The notes under the pieces were generated by a model. That model saw nothing but the letters and a program-made list of their open reading frames with translations. It did not search any database and was not told the origin of the DNA. This document shows positions 10,526 to 22,440 of a stretch of DNA of 64,000 bases, piece by piece. The stretch is from positions 2,561,501 to 2,625,500 of the forward strand of contig JAWHQI010000148.1 of NCBI GenBank assembly GCA_033032865.1. The letters are read 5' to 3'. Position numbers and translations under genes: made by a program. Position 1 is the first letter of the stretch, and each line of letters starts with the position of its first letter. The stretch is from Dactylorhiza incarnata. Taxonomy: Eukaryota > Streptophyta > Magnoliopsida > Asparagales > Orchidaceae.

Positions 10526-10834
10526 TTTGTCGAAGAAACTGTAGATTACCTAAGCAACCCAGTTAGACCCCCCTTCAACCCTAATAACAATCCGTATAGT
10601 AATAATTATAATCCGGGTTGGAGGAACCACCCAAATTTTTACTAGAGCAATCCTAACAATGCTCAGAGGCCCCCAATTGTAAATCTGCAAGGATTTCCGC
10701 AAGGATTTCCAAACGTATTTCAGCCTCCACCTCCAAAACCTTCTCTACTCGAAGATATTTTTGCTAAATACGTTGCGTCCACCGAGTCAAATATCCAAAA
10801 TATTACCAGATCGATTAAAAACTTGGAAAATTAA
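9535..10834 (+). pseudogene. gag: Gag of element C (Athila-like), broken
   Basis: Starts ATG with an N-terminus like D's gag (FDPEIE motif). A stop at 9817-9819 and a frameshift near 9850 separate it from the retrotransposon Gag core (9842-10390), which shows the DEDPNLHLSNFLEICDTFK and GSITTWAQLMEHFL hallmarks. A poly-Asn stretch from an AAT repeat follows, then a Pro-rich linker with two more stops (TAG after NFY at about 10643; TAA before VGQLAKM at 10832-10834). Both stops are one C-to-T or G-to-A change away from the expected codon. No zinc knuckle is seen, as is usual for Athila. Confidence 0.87.
10480..10525 (+). repeat. AAT microsatellite in C gag
   Basis: About fifteen tandem AAT/ATA triplets encoding Asn in frame. 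It lies in the linker after the Gag core, where length changes are tolerated. Confidence 0.95.
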
Positions 10835-11746
10835 GTGGGACAGTTGGCAAAGATGGTCTCCGAGCGGCCATATGGAGCTCTGCCAGGGAACACAGAGCCA
10901 AACCCCCGAGAAACTGCTAATGCCATAAATCTTCTCAGAGGCAAGGAGGTAACCTCCCCAAAATGGGTCGAGCCTAAGGTACATGTTTCGACACCGACCC
11001 CTACACCCTCTGCTTCGATAGATAAATCACTGAGTCTTCCGATCGTGCCGAATGTTTCTTGCTCGCCTCTTCCTTATCCATCAAAAAATAAACAACGAGC
11101 GGAAGGACGAGCAATATCGAAAATTCTTACAAATTTTAAAAAAATTATAATAAACGTTCATTTCTGCGAGGCACTCTCCCAAATGCCAAAATACGCGAAA
11201 TATCTTAAAGGGTTACTTTCTGACAAAAAGAAACTCGACGATGTTTTGCGCATTTCCCTTAACGCGGACTGCTCGGCTATTTTCCTTAACAAATTGCTGC
11301 CAAAATTAAACGACCCGGAACGGTTCTCCAACCCGTGCCTCTTCGACAATATGTTATTGAAGTATGCTCTAGCAGACTTGGGCGCCAACATCAATTTGAT
11401 GCCTTTTTCTCTTTTTAAACAGCTCGACTTGGGCGTCCCAAGCCAGACAAATATGAGTATCCAGCTTATGGATAGATCGATAAAGTACCTGATAGGGGTA
11501 GTGGAGGATGTTCTGGTCAAGGTCGACAAGTTTATCTTCCCAGTAGACTTTGTCATCCTGGACATAGAGGAGGACGCTGAGGTACCTATCATTCTCGGTC
11601 GCCCGTTCCTCGCAATCTCCCGCACTTTAATCGATGTCAGTAATGGTCTACTCCTCCTTCGGGTGGGAGACGACGAAGATAATCTGCACGTTAATCCCTC
11701 ACTACAGCACTCCCTATCAATTGATGATCCCGGTACTTTAGTTTAG
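10835..11746 (+). pseudogene. pro: Gag linker and aspartic protease of element C
   Basis: Continuous with gag apart from one stop. The conserved Athila linker (YGALPGNTEPNP, then FCEALSQMPKYAKYLK) leads into a retroviral-type aspartic protease whose active-site triad reads D-L-G (ADLGANINLMPFSLF, about 11375-11420), the variant usual in Athila in place of DTG/DSG. The flap and C-terminal part (VEDVLVKVDKFIFPVDFV, VPIILGRPFLA) are present. The frame ends at 11744-11746, just where the polymerase should begin. Protease cuts the Gag-Pol chain. Confidence 0.88.
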
Positions 11747-13285
11747 TCAAGTTATGCGGCGGTAAAGAAAGCGCTCGTGGGAGGCACCCCATATTTATCT
11801 AATATTTTATTCTGTTTTGTTCTTTTATATGTTTATGCAGGGTTTCGTTTGGCCCCGCCAGTTTTAGTTCAGGGAAGCCTTTTTGCTCTCTCTCTATTTT
11901 TTTTATACATATTGCACTTTTATTATCTCTTCTTCATACTTACATTAAAACATTGGGGACAATGTTGGATTTTAAGTATGAGGGTGTTTCACTGTCTTTA
12001 TTTAAACAAAAACTAAAAAAAAAAGACAAAAACTATGAACAAAAAAAAATCCTGTTTTATTCTGCATTTTGCTTACTTTTGTAAATATAAGCTTAAACAA
12101 AAAATTTCAAAAAAACTTGTTTTTTAAAAATTTTCAAAAATTTTCAAAAAAAATTTTGCAAAACCCAAACAATATCCAAAAAACAAAATCCAAAAAAAAT
12201 AGCAAAACCCCAAAACATTTCAAAAAATATATATATAACTATATAGTAGTTGAAAAACAAACAAAAAACAAAAAATAATAATAATACCCAACTTTACTTT
12301 TATTCTTAAAGCATTTAGTTTCGAGAGTATATGTTTGTGGATTTTCATAATCGCTAGTTTTACTATTCGTTTGTTTATCTAAGATCGATAGATTTAAACG
12401 TTCGGGGTTAAGTTTTAAAGAATATCTTGTGTTTTTGATTTAAAATAGAGGCTTTGTTATCAAGCACTACTTCTACTAGCTAAAATAGAAACATGTGTAT
12501 TATGCTGGCAAAACAACTTTAGACTGCAATTATCCCTACTTTATGTCTTTAGGAATCTAAGAATATTCAAATTACTAAGGTTGCTCTCAAAACTTTTTTA
12601 TTATTATTCTAGAATTTCTCTTGAAAACACCTTGTATACACCAATTTAGCATGGCAAATAAAAAATTAAAAGAAGAAAAAGATCTTATGTCAATGGGAAT
12701 AAGAATTCGATCCGTAAACATAGACACCCAATTAATACTTTAAAAGATCTTATGTCAATGGGAATAAGATATCGTTCCGTAAACATAGGCATTGGGTTAA
12801 TAAAAATGAATTAGTTTTCCCTCACGGGAACACAAAAACAAAACTAAAATGAAGGGGTGGACGAATAAAACCATCATCCCTAAAAACTCTTATTTTTGCC
12901 AAGGCTTTTTACCCCTTTTCCCTTAGCCAAATTATTGTTTCTAGTTCTAATTCAAAAAATCATTTGAGAGCATAATTAGTAACTTATATTTTTCCTTCAT
13001 GTTTCATTAAACAAAGGTTATTATAATTTCGATCTAATCTCGTTTACTAATGATTGCAATTTTGTTTGCTATTTGGTTAATTAAGAAGTCTTTTGGCTAG
13101 GACATTTCTTTCTACTTAAATCATTTGCATAATTTAGGACTTAACTCTTATTACTCTGAATTTTTATTTTTCAGTCTCTTATGATTAATATAAAACGATA
13201 GCTAAAAATTAGAACTTATGTTAATCCCGTATAGATCTCTCTTACTTTTGCTCTGGAATAGCAAAAGCTTAAGTATGGTGGTATT
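11747..13285 (+). other. Untranslated region of C between protease and 3' LTR; pol missing
   Basis: The first 60 bases contain AAAGCGCTCGTGGGAGGCAC, a block that follows integrase in Athila-like elements, and at about 11950 a TTGGGGACAATGTTGGA block, another Athila post-pol signature. I see no coding sequence. Two copies of a 65-base repeat lie at 12680-12795. An A/G-rich end (AAAAGCTTAAGTATGGTGG, 13263-13281) is the likely polypurine tract. Confidence 0.8.
12680..12795 (+). repeat. Two copies of a 65-base direct repeat
   Basis: GATCTTATGTCAATGGGAAT begins at 12681 and again at 12746, followed in both by TCCGTAAACATAG. Function unknown. Confidence 0.85.
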
Positions 13286-15273
13286 TGATGAGTAGTAAAA
13301 TATATGTATTTTTTGTATAATTATTAATATAGTTTTAATTAACATTGTGAATTTTCTATGTAAATTAATAAATAAATTAATTCTTTTCATTATTTCCTTA
13401 CTAACTTAGTTTTATTTTTGTTTTTGCAGATTTTGGCACGTTTTTTAGGTCACGCCCTCGGTCACGCCCGTGACCAAGGGCGTGTAAATTTAAAGGCCCA
13501 GAACCGCTGAAACCAGACCCAGAACCGCTGAGAACAGCCCGAACCGCTGAGACGACCAGCCAGAACCGCTGAGACCAGCCCGACTCGCTGAGACGACCAG
13601 CCAGAACCGCTGCGACCCAGCCTAGAACCGCTGAGACCGTCCCAGCGTCTCGACGGATAGGTGCGCCATCCCAGCGTCTCGACGGATTTTCACCAAGTCA
13701 CGCCCATGACTCTTCAAGTCACGCACGTGATCCAGCACAGTCACGCCTGTGAGCCGCCAGCGCATCACGACCCAAGTCATGACCATGCTGCCGACGTCTG
13801 CCGCTCATGATCATGCCCGTGACACTGCAGGTCACGCCCGTGTGCAGCCATGTCTGACGGCAGGACCTTCCAGAAGACGAAGGATGCGACCCCTAAAGCT
13901 TTCATAATTTAGTTTATTGCTTTCATAATTTAGGTTTATTGCTTTCATAAAAACAGTTTATCGCTTTCTTTAAACGCTTTTTTTATCGCTTTCATTTAAA
14001 CGCTTTCTCTCGATTCAGTCATTTTATTACTAGTAGAGTGTGTGCGTATATGAGATAATATTTTTCTTTTTTGTAACTTAGCTTTATTTCAGTCCTTATA
14101 TAACTATTTATACCACCCCCGTCCCGGATGAGAGGCTAAGTTTCTTTAGCACTTGATTAAGACTGTTGGGATGGATATTATTACTACTTTTATATAAGTC
14201 TTTTTATTTCCCGTTTTATCCGCTTATATTCGCTTAAGTTATTAAACATATATTTTCTTAATTATGCCGTCTCCATTCCGATGAGTGGCTAATTTTTTTT
14301 AGCGCACGATGTCGAAGAGCATTGGGACACAAAAATAGTTTTTCTAAAAATAAAACATCTCTTTCTAAAATTTTTAACGCTTAAGGTTTACCTGAGAATA
14401 ACGTTGAGTGGAGCCACATAATCGATGTGTGGTTTTCATTTCCATCTCCGTACACTAGTTAGCCGAGAGGCTCATGCGTACGGACTGATCGCTCACAAGT
14501 AAAGAGAAGTGCGCTCTACCCTCGAGAGAGGATGAGGTAAGTCTCCCGAATTGGAAGTAAAACCCCAATAGCGGGGTTCACAACATAAAGCGAGTATTAA
14601 GAAGATTCGATGGTCGAATATTCATAATCTCAGGTGGGCGTACCCTCCAGAGAGGAGCGTTCATAATTATGGAACCTCCACGGCCAAGCCGTTTTAATGT
14701 TTTAAAAAGTCATCTCTTTTACTTCTAAAAAAGACTATTTTCGTCTCAAGCTAATTCGACATCGGGTGCTAATTATTATCATCGTTTAGAACTCTAGTTA
14801 TACGCTTATTATCGTTTTCTTTTAAAAACCCACACAAAAAACTTATTTTGATAAAATAATAGTTCGTTCCTCAAAGTAGCTTAATAAACACGATCCGCGG
14901 AAATATACGACCTCAATATTTTCTAAAACAAAATATCCTGTATTACTCACGATAAGGTATACTTGCTTTTGTTATATGGTTAATTTGGATTAAAATTTAA
15001 ACAAACACTTTTCAAATCCGAAACTTGCAAAACTCTCCTTTGCTATTTTAAAAATCAATAGAATTCAGCGTTGTAGTCGGGGTGTAATCATCAATATTCC
15101 GAAAGAAGAAAAAGATCGTTACTTCTATCCTTCGATAGGATAACGGTTAATTTCTCAAAGTAGGAGTACTTGCGAGACTCTTTGGAAACACCTGCCTAAC
15201 TCTAATCTCGTCATATAAAGGTTGCGCAAACCAAATTAATTAAAAAGAAGAAACAATCCAAAATATTCCATCA
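13286..15273 (+). repeat. 3' LTR of element C, promoter-deleted
   Basis: About 1.99 kb, colinear with the 5' LTR except that about 306 bases holding the last palindromes and the TATA box are gone; the joint falls after CCCCTAAAGC. Ends CCATCA, followed by the right target copy ATCTA (15274-15278). Several decayed palindromes remain at 13448-13480 and 13695-13835. Confidence 0.93.
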
Positions 15274-15801
15274 ATCTATTACCTTATGAATAATGAGGAG
15301 GCGTTCCTCGGAAAAAGTATCATTAATTTCCTCCTCTATTAGCTCCTCCGAATTGGTATTCTCCAACCGAGAAAGATGATCCGCAGCTAAATTTTCCGCT
15401 CCCCTTTTGTCCCGAATCTCCAAATCAAATTCTTGTAGGAGCAAGATCCACCTAATCAACATTGGCTTGGCATCAGTTTTTGTTAGCAAATAATGTAAAG
15501 CCGAGTGATCAGTAAAAATAATAACTTTAGATAAAGTAAGATAGGAATGAAATTTATAAAAAGAAAAAATCACGACTAAGAGCTCCTTCTCGGTTGTTGT
15601 GTAATTTTCTTGTGCGTCGGTAAGTGTCTTGCTCGCATAATATATAGGATGAAAATTTTTATTTATGCGTTGTCCTAAGACTGCACCAACGACAAAACTA
15701 CTAGTGTTGCACATGATCTCAAAAGGAAGATCCCAATTGGGAGCAATCATAATCAGTGCGTTTATTAATTTTTCTTTAATAATAGAAAAGAATGCAAACA
15801 A
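15274..15801 (-). pseudogene. rnh: RNase H of element D
   Basis: Minus-strand open frame with the RNase H signatures of gypsy elements: [21 protein letters not shown], then [18 protein letters not shown] and the [10 protein letters not shown] end. It runs into insertion C at its 3' end, where D's coding sequence continues at 7108 after removal of C and one ATCTA. RNase H digests the RNA strand of the hybrid during reverse transcription. Confidence 0.88.
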
Positions 15802-16874
15802 TTTTTATCAAAAATAAATGACGCATCTTTATCTAATAAGTGAGTGAGGGGCTTGATTATTTTCGAAAAATATTTTATAAACCGGCGATAGAAACCGGCA
15901 TGCCCAAGAAAACTACGTACGACCTTAACATTTGAAGGGGGAGGTAATTTTTCTATTATTTCGATTTTAGCTTTATCTATCTTTATGCCCTTACTAGATA
16001 TTTTATGGCCTAATACGAAACCTTCACGTACCATAAAATGGCACTTCTCCCAATTTAACACTAACTTTGTGTCCTCGCATCTTTGGAGAACGCGGGAAAG
16101 GTTAGTTATACACAAATCAAATGAATCTCCAAAAACGGAGAAATCATCCATAAAAACTTCCATAATATCCTCCACTAGTTCGTCAAAAATTGCTAGCATA
16201 CATCTTTAGAATGTAGCCCGCGCATTGCATAGTCCAAATGACATCCTACGATAGGCAAAGATGCCAAACGAACAAGTGAAGGTTGTTTTATCTTGGTCTT
16301 CGGGCGCAATTAGGATTTGTAAATATCCCGAGAGACCATCAAGAAAACAATAAAATGAGGGCCCAGATAGTCGTTCAAGGATTTGGTCGATGAACGGTAA
16401 AGGAAAATGATCCTTACGGGTCATATCATTTAATTTGCGATAATCAATACAAACTCGCCATCCGGTAACGGTTCTAGTAGGGATTAATTCATTTTTATCA
16501 TTTGGCAGTACCGTTAATCCTTCTTTCTTTGGCACCACTTGGACCCGACTGACCCAAGAGCTATCCAAAATCGGATAGATGATGCCAGCATCTAATAATT
16601 TTATTACCTCTGCCTTAACCACCTCCTTCATATTAGGATTTAGGCGGCGTTGAGGTTGAATAGATTTACGTGAATTTTCTTCTAATAAAATCTTATGCGT
16701 ACAAAAGGAGGGATTAATCCCTTTTAAATCCATAATTTTCCACGCAATTGCGCGACGATGAAATTTTAAAACATTTAATAATTTTAATTTTTCTTCATCG
16801 GACAGAAATGCCAACACAATTACAGGAAGCTTAGAATCCTCCGCTAGAAATAAATATTCTAAATGATCAGGCAA
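15802..16874 (-). pseudogene. rt: Reverse transcriptase of element D (Athila-like)
   Basis: On the minus strand, the fingers and palm (16874-16206) hold the GWRVCIDYRKLNDMTRKDHFPLPF and DGLSGYLQI motifs. A stop near 16203 follows, then the catalytic EVFMDDFSVFG (about 16155) and the GHAGFYRRFI connection. FMDDFSVFG is the Athila version of YXDD. A stop in the palm and a frame change near 15790 make it dead. Copies element RNA into DNA. Confidence 0.9.
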
Positions 16875-17120
16875 TTGTTTTAATTCTAGTACGGGAGGTT
16901 ATTCATAAGAAGTTTTCTATCGATCACTACCTAATTCTACAATTTTAAAAATAGGTGCGTGAGTGATCCTGCCGTCAACAAAATCATGAGAAATAAGATC
17001 AAGAGTTTCAAATTCTTCATCATACAAAAATGACGGTGAAATTTGTTCAGAAAATAAAACGGAGTCCTCATCAGGTGAAGCCTCCAAGAAAAAGCAAGAG
17101 TCGTCATTTGAGAGCGTATT
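16875..17120 (-). pseudogene. Protease to reverse transcriptase linker of element D
   Basis: Minus-strand acidic linker (FFLEASPDEDSVLF and neighbouring residues) that continues from D's protease at 25745 once E and one GTATT are removed. One stop lies near 16917. No catalytic motif. Confidence 0.7.
17116..17120. other. Target-site duplication of element E (left copy)
   Basis: GTATT before TGTAACACC; the same GTATT follows the right LTR at 25745-25749. Confidence 0.95.
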
Positions 17121-19006
17121 TGTAACACCTTGCCAGTACAAATAATATAACAATAGGTCCGGTCGGGACCCCACACCATACTATACACACTAGCTAAGCA
17201 TCATAAGGTGATAATCAGAAAAGAACTACAACTACACGAGAGTAATTAAAGCGTAAACGGAAGCATTTGATTAAAACATCATTTAGAACTGTCCACTATC
17301 CCAGGAACGAAACAAAAGTGTTACGGCCTTAAGGACTTACATTGAACAATGTATTAAACTCAAATATACATCGGCACGCAGGCCGGCAATACATGAAAAG
17401 CAGAAGAGAGGCTGGCCTTCGAGGGCCAACTCAGCAAAAGGGCCACCGCCCACTATTTCCAACTTGGCTCACCTGCACCTACATCAACAATCCACCAAAA
17501 CGTGGCAAACAAGTATCCGGTCAGCTAAAGCTGACCAAAATTATAACGACCCCACCCCTAATGCCGGGGAGGCGGTACTCCTTCCCTGCAGGCATATAGT
17601 ATAGGCATAGATTGACAAGGTGCGTTCAAGCACCACATGTATAAGCAATCAACACCAACGTGGGCACGCACGACACACGTTTCGTGCTCTCAAGGCACTC
17701 TCACGGTGTACTCTCTGAGCTACACCTAACAACTCCTTAAACAAAGAGTTTGCATGAGCTTTGATTGTCAAGACTACCTTGCCTTACAGACTAATCCCAA
17801 CATCATACGGTGCACCAAGGAGCTACCTCTTCACCGATTCGGTATGGGAGCGGGTTTGGATCAGCTTTTTCTGTGCTCAAATCGTCGGCATCAATCGTCC
17901 GACGTGGGTATGACTTCACCTCAGCCTGAGCAACGAAAGGAGGTATCAAACCTCAATAAAACAGCTCCCTGGGAGCTACCGTCGGCGCTAGCCCTAGCGC
18001 CGGGCGATAGTGACAGATCATCGAATCCACCCACAACTTCGGGTATTTACTGGAGGTTAACTCCAGGACTCCCTGCAGAACACTACCGCACACAGAACCC
18101 GAAAATAGCGCATACAAATCACGGAGTCTTCTCTGGCATAATTAACACTATAACCATCACCAATCCAGACCAACCTGTTCGGATGGGTTTCACACACATT
18201 GCCTATATCCGTACTATAATTCTGGATGTTATATGCAAGTAACCAAAGGGGATCGAAATGATCAACCCGCTAGAAAACTCCCTTTTCTCCACCAATCGGT
18301 TGGGGATTTTCCATGCAAACATGCCATAAAAAGGAGGACTTCACCTGTCCAAGTAGAAGATCGTTACCCTTGTCGTTTTCTTGTTAGACACGAGAATCGA
18401 AGATTCCAATCGGATGGAAAGGACTGCACCGGGATGCTCTCCGCGATTCTATAACCGGCTTGCGATTAGGAGCTTCGGAGCTCCGTCAATGGTGGAAGAT
18501 GGCTCCTTCTTCCTCCTTGGCTTCTTCTTTCTCAAGCTTGAAGAGAAAGATAAGACTTAAAGTAATCAGGAAATATCTTCTCTGGTCAAGGCTTAAGGAA
18601 TCCCGGAATAAATCCCAGCCATCAGATCTAAAAACAAAAGGATTTGACGGCCACAATTTCAAATCACGGGTCTGTAATGCACACTAGCGCCGATTAGCTA
18701 GCAACCGTCGAACTGGACTAGCGTTCGTCGAACTGGATAGCGTTCGTCGAACTGGCTAGCGTTCATCGAACTGGCTAGCGTTCGATGAACTGGTCAGCGT
18801 TTGTCGAACTGGCTAGCGTTCGTCGAACTGGCTAGCGTTCGACTAACTGGCTAGTGTTCGATGAACTGGCTAGCGTTCGACGAACTGGCTAGCATTCGTC
18901 AAAATGGCTAGCATTCGTCGAATTGGCTAGCGCCAGGCGTTAACTTGTAGCATCGGCGCTAGCTCCCAGCAACACAAATCAACTTCAACAGATTTGGGGT
19001 GTTACA
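17121..19006 (-). repeat. 3' LTR of element E
   Basis: 1886 bases, bounded by TGTAACACC and GGTGTTACA and adjoined on the right by ACTCCACCCCCC, the minus-strand purine tract. Holds the GTTCGTCGAAC array near its right (sense-start) end. Colinear with 23936-25744. Confidence 0.93.
18684..18934 (-). repeat. 19-base tandem array with two palindromes in E 3' LTR
   Basis: About thirteen units of GCTAGCGTTCGTCGAACTG: GCTAGC is a palindrome, and GTTCG-T-CGAAC is a second one centred on one base. Variants such as GTTCGACGAAC and GTTCGATGAAC keep the arms. The right LTR has about nine units, so copy number changed after insertion or during replication. Confidence 0.93.
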
Positions 19007-19084
19007 ACTCCACCCCCCTTAACAGAATTTCAGCCCCAAATTTGGAAAACAGAAAGGTACAAAAATAGATTATACCTGAAAGTA

Positions 19085-20400
19085 AAAGCTCGGGGTACTC
19101 TGCAAGCATGGTTTGCTCTCTTTCCCAAGAGAGTTTCTCTTTTCCGCAGTTGTCCCAACGGACCTTTACCATTCAGATGCCTTTGTTCCGCAATTGTTTC
19201 ACCTCCGTATCTTCGATGCGCATGGGTTTGAATTTTGTCTCTAGGCCAACTTTAATCGGCACCTCATCACCCGCAACAATATGCGCAGGCTCTTTCACAT
19301 CCTTTCTCAACACGGAGATGTGGAATACGTCGTGCAGCCCGCTTAACTCATCAGATAGAGCAAGCCGATAGGCAGCCTCACCAATGCATTCTAGAATCTC
19401 AAATGGTCCTACGTACCTTGGACTCAGCTTTTTCAAGTGTCGGATCCTCGATACTCCCTTGGACGGTTTGATCTTTAGGTACAACCAATCACCAACGACA
19501 AACTAGACGTTCCGGTGATGCACATTGTAATACTTTGCCTGCCTATCATGACTAATGAGCAACCGCTCTCGTATTGCCTGAATTGACGTGTTCGCTTCAT
19601 CCACATCATTGCGCTTCAACAACTTCGTGTCGCCCATTTCAGCCAAAGCTAATGGCGTACGACATTTCCTACCATAAAGGGCTTCGAATGGAGCCATTTT
19701 GATACTTGCTTGGTAGCTGTTGTTGTAAGCAAACTAAATCATATAGAGATGATCCTCCCATCTCTTTCTGAAATCCAGGGCGCACATCCGGAGCATGTCT
19801 TCCATCGTCCAATTGGTCCTCTTGGTCTGCCCATCCGTTTGCGGGTGGAAGGCCATGCTAAAATTCAGCTGGGTACCCAATAGTTGGTGGATCAGTTTCC
19901 AGTCATTTGATGTGAAACGCCCATCGCGATCGCTCACGATGCTACGGGGAACTCCGTGCAATCATACGATACTATCAACGTATAACTTTGCGAGCTTTTC
20001 AACAAAATCGTCCTTCCAATTCGGAATAAAGTGCGATACCTTTGTTAAACGATCTACGATCACCCAAATGGCGTTGTTCCCATGTTGTGATCTCAGCAAC
20101 CCGTCCACGAAATCCATCGAGATATCGTCAAACTTCCACTCCGGAATCGGTAGAGACTTCAGAAACCCACCAGGCCTTTGACATTCGGCCTTTACTAACG
20201 CGCAAGTATGACACTTTGCCACGTAGAGAGCAATGTCTTTCTTCAAACCTGGCCACCAGAAGAGTTTCTTCATATCCATATACATCTTCGTGCTCCCCGG
20301 GTGAATCGAGTACTTTGTAAAGTGAGTCTCGTGCATCAATTCTCCCCGTAAATTGGCCACTTTTGGGACGCACAATCTCACACCTTTCCATAGAAGGCCA
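19085..20400 (-). pseudogene. int: Integrase of element E with chromodomain-like tail
   Basis: Minus strand. The HHCC zinc domain lies around 20330-20190 ([26 protein letters not shown]). The core has the first Asp (DDISMDFV) and second Asp (IVSDRDGRF, about 19945), but the third catalytic residue, normally Glu in [11 protein letters not shown], is Lys (GQTKRTNW), which would abolish strand transfer. Then come the C-terminal KLSPRYVGPFEIL and DVFHISVLRK motifs, and a chromodomain-like tail with VKVRWDN...LSWERE (about 19180-19090), preceded by one stop. Chromodomains steer insertion to marked chromatin. Confidence 0.88.
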
Positions 20401-20920
20401 TCGTCGAAAGAGAACTCAGTGCTATACCCATCCCAAGTCTCCGCCTTGTAACGTTTCATGCTTTCATCCATCTCCAAAGCTTGGCGAACTCGGTCGGCAA
20501 GGTCGTATTGAACCTCCGTCCAGTTCAAGCATGCAGTAGTAGATGTTCTCTTATTGACACAAGTGATATCCAAGGACTCCAGATCACGGATTAGACGCTC
20601 ATCATGCATCAAAATCCAACTTGCCTGCGCGGGAGCCCGCCGGCTCAGCGCGTCTGCAACAACATTCCCCTTTCCGGGAGTGTAACGAATATCAAAGGTG
20701 TAGTCCCCCAGGAACTCCATCCAACTCCTCTGTCGCATATTCAGCTCCTTCTGATCCAGCAGGTACTTGAAGCTTTTGTGGTCGGTAAAGATGTCGATCT
20801 TCACGCCATATAAGTAGTGCCTCCATAACTTAAGAGCGAATACCATGGCCGCTAACTCCAAGTAATGGATCGGGTAGTTCCTCTAATGTACCTTCAACTA
20901 TCGGGAGCCATAAGCGATCA
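20401..20920 (-). pseudogene. rnh: RNase H of element E
   Basis: Minus-strand frame with [18 protein letters not shown], the [17 protein letters not shown] stretch and the [10 protein letters not shown] end, all typical of gypsy RNase H. One in-frame stop lies near 20885 between it and the reverse transcriptase. It reads on into the zinc domain of integrase. Confidence 0.86.
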
Positions 20921-22159
20921 CCTTTCCGAACTGCACCAGAATGCAACCCAAGCCACTCCCCGAGGCGTCGCTATATATTTCATAGCCTTCCGTTCGCAAA
21001 GAATGGGTGTCGTGGTCAGACGGCTCTTCAGCTCTTCACAAGCTCGTGCGCACTCAGGCGACCAACCGAACTTCTTATCTTTCCTAGTCAGCTTAGTGAG
21101 AGGAAGTGCGATCCTCGAAAAGTTCTCCACGAAGCGCCTATAATAACCGGCAAGTCCTAAGAAACTTTGGACTTCAGCCACATTTTTCAGCACAGGCCAC
21201 TCTCGGATTGCCACTATCTTTGACGGATCGACTGCTATTCCTTCACCACTAACGACATGACCCATGAATGCTACTGATGGTAGCCAAAACTCGCATTTGG
21301 AGAACTTGGCATATAGCTAACTCCTCCTCAAGGTGCTCAACACTGCGTGCAGATGTCCTGAATGCTCCTCCTCAGACTGAGAGTATACCAAAATGTCGTC
21401 GATGAAGACGATCACAAATCGGTCCAAGTACTCTCGGAACGTTCTATTCATTGGGTCCATAAATACCGAACGTGCGTTGGAGAGACCGAACGGCATTACC
21501 GTGAACTCGTAGTGTCCAAAACGGGTACTGAACGCCGTCTTTGGAATATCACATTCCCTTATACGAAGCTGATAATTGTCGGACCTTAAGTCTAGCTTTG
21601 AGTATACCGTCGATCCAACCAATTGGTCGAATAAGTCGTCGATTCTTGGAATCGGATAACAGTTCTTCTCAGCCAACTTATTCAGCTCTCGATAGTCTAT
21701 GCATAGACACAAACTCCCATCCTTCTTTTTCACAAAGAGGACTGGTAAACTCCAAGGGGATGAACTCGGACGTACATAGCCTTGCTCTAGCAGTTCCTGC
21801 AGTTGAATTTTCAACTCTGCCAACTCCTTTGATGCAATCCGGTACGGTGAGTGGGCCACAGGTTTGGCACCTGGCACCAACTCGATACAGAAATCGATCT
21901 CTCGATGGGGCGGAGCCCCAAGGAGTTTGTTAGGAAACACATCCACATACTCTGCCTCTACTAGGACATCACATATACTGGGCTTAGGCGTCGAGGCCTC
22001 CAACAACGTGAAGAACAATTCCCCGCCTTTTCTCACTGCCTTGACCACTTGGAGAGCAGACATCAGCGTCTTGCTCGCTCCTCGCATACCCGTAAATGTG
22101 GTCTTGTCACCGGTGTTCTATTCCATAATAACCTCCTTTCGATTGCAATCGATGCATGC
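20921..22159 (-). pseudogene. rt: Reverse transcriptase of element E
   Basis: Minus strand, in two open pieces. The first (22087-21317) holds [29 protein letters not shown], quoted here as [10 protein letters not shown] and [13 protein letters not shown], then the catalytic [12 protein letters not shown] (about 21410-21380). The second (21265-20921) holds GHVVSGEGI and [12 protein letters not shown]. The YXDD box reads FIDD, the usual chromovirus form. A stop at the joint near 21316 and another near 22090 break it. Confidence 0.88.
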
Positions 22160-22440
22160 TCACTGCTTCGAGAGCCAGTCCATGCCAAAGATTATGTCAA
22201 CCTCAGCTAGTGGTAGTAGTGACGCTTCCAAGTCAAAATCCTGATTCCCAATCCGCACCTTTAGACGACTCAACCTATCCGCGCTCATCCGAGATCCATT
22301 GGGCAGCACTACCTCAAGTCTATCCTTCACTAGGATAGATGGTACTCTGATTTGCAACACAAATTCCTTAGACAAGAAGGAGTGCGATGATCCCGTATCA
22401 AAGAGAGCTCTCGCCGGATAGTTGAAGATTAGAACGAAGC
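22160..22440 (-). pseudogene. pro: Protease of element E (second exon of gag-pol)
   Basis: The minus-strand frame opens right after the predicted intron acceptor. The active site is LFDTGSSHSF (about 22405-22376), and the fold end is DIIFGMDWLSK (about 22185). DTG is the standard aspartic protease triad. A stop directly downstream (22157-22159) separates it from reverse transcriptase. The upstream residues match what normally follows the end of gag in chromoviruses only if the segment 22441-22521 is spliced out. Confidence 0.84.

Larger units (their letters stand above)
7109..15273 (+). mobile_element. Element C: pol-less Athila-like gypsy element
   Basis: LTRs TGATGAGTAG...CCATCA at 7109-9386 and 13286-15273, flanked by ATCTA. 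The inside holds gag and protease (9535-11746) followed at once by the untranslated region that in Athila-like elements comes after pol. Reverse transcriptase, RNase H and integrase are absent. It inserted between D's RNase H and integrase, and D's frame joins across the site. The reading frame has several stops and a frameshift, so today it is dead even as a Gag source. D or a relative is the natural donor of enzymes, since the LTR plan is the same. Confidence 0.9.

Noticed and set aside
11158..11625. Long minus-strand frame opposite C protease
   Set aside because: Antisense shadow of a coding sequence with clear protease motifs.
17754..18242. 162-codon plus-strand frame in E's LTR and its counterpart at 24570-25057
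   Set aside because: Both are antisense to the LTR and differ by frame between the two LTRs; no domain.
18684..18934. CRISPR-like look of regularly spaced palindromic repeats (also 25498-25670, 29428-29840, 37771-38180, 58361-58785)
   Set aside because: They lie inside LTRs of plant retrotransposons, spacers are short and themselves repeated or irregular, and no cas genes are present.
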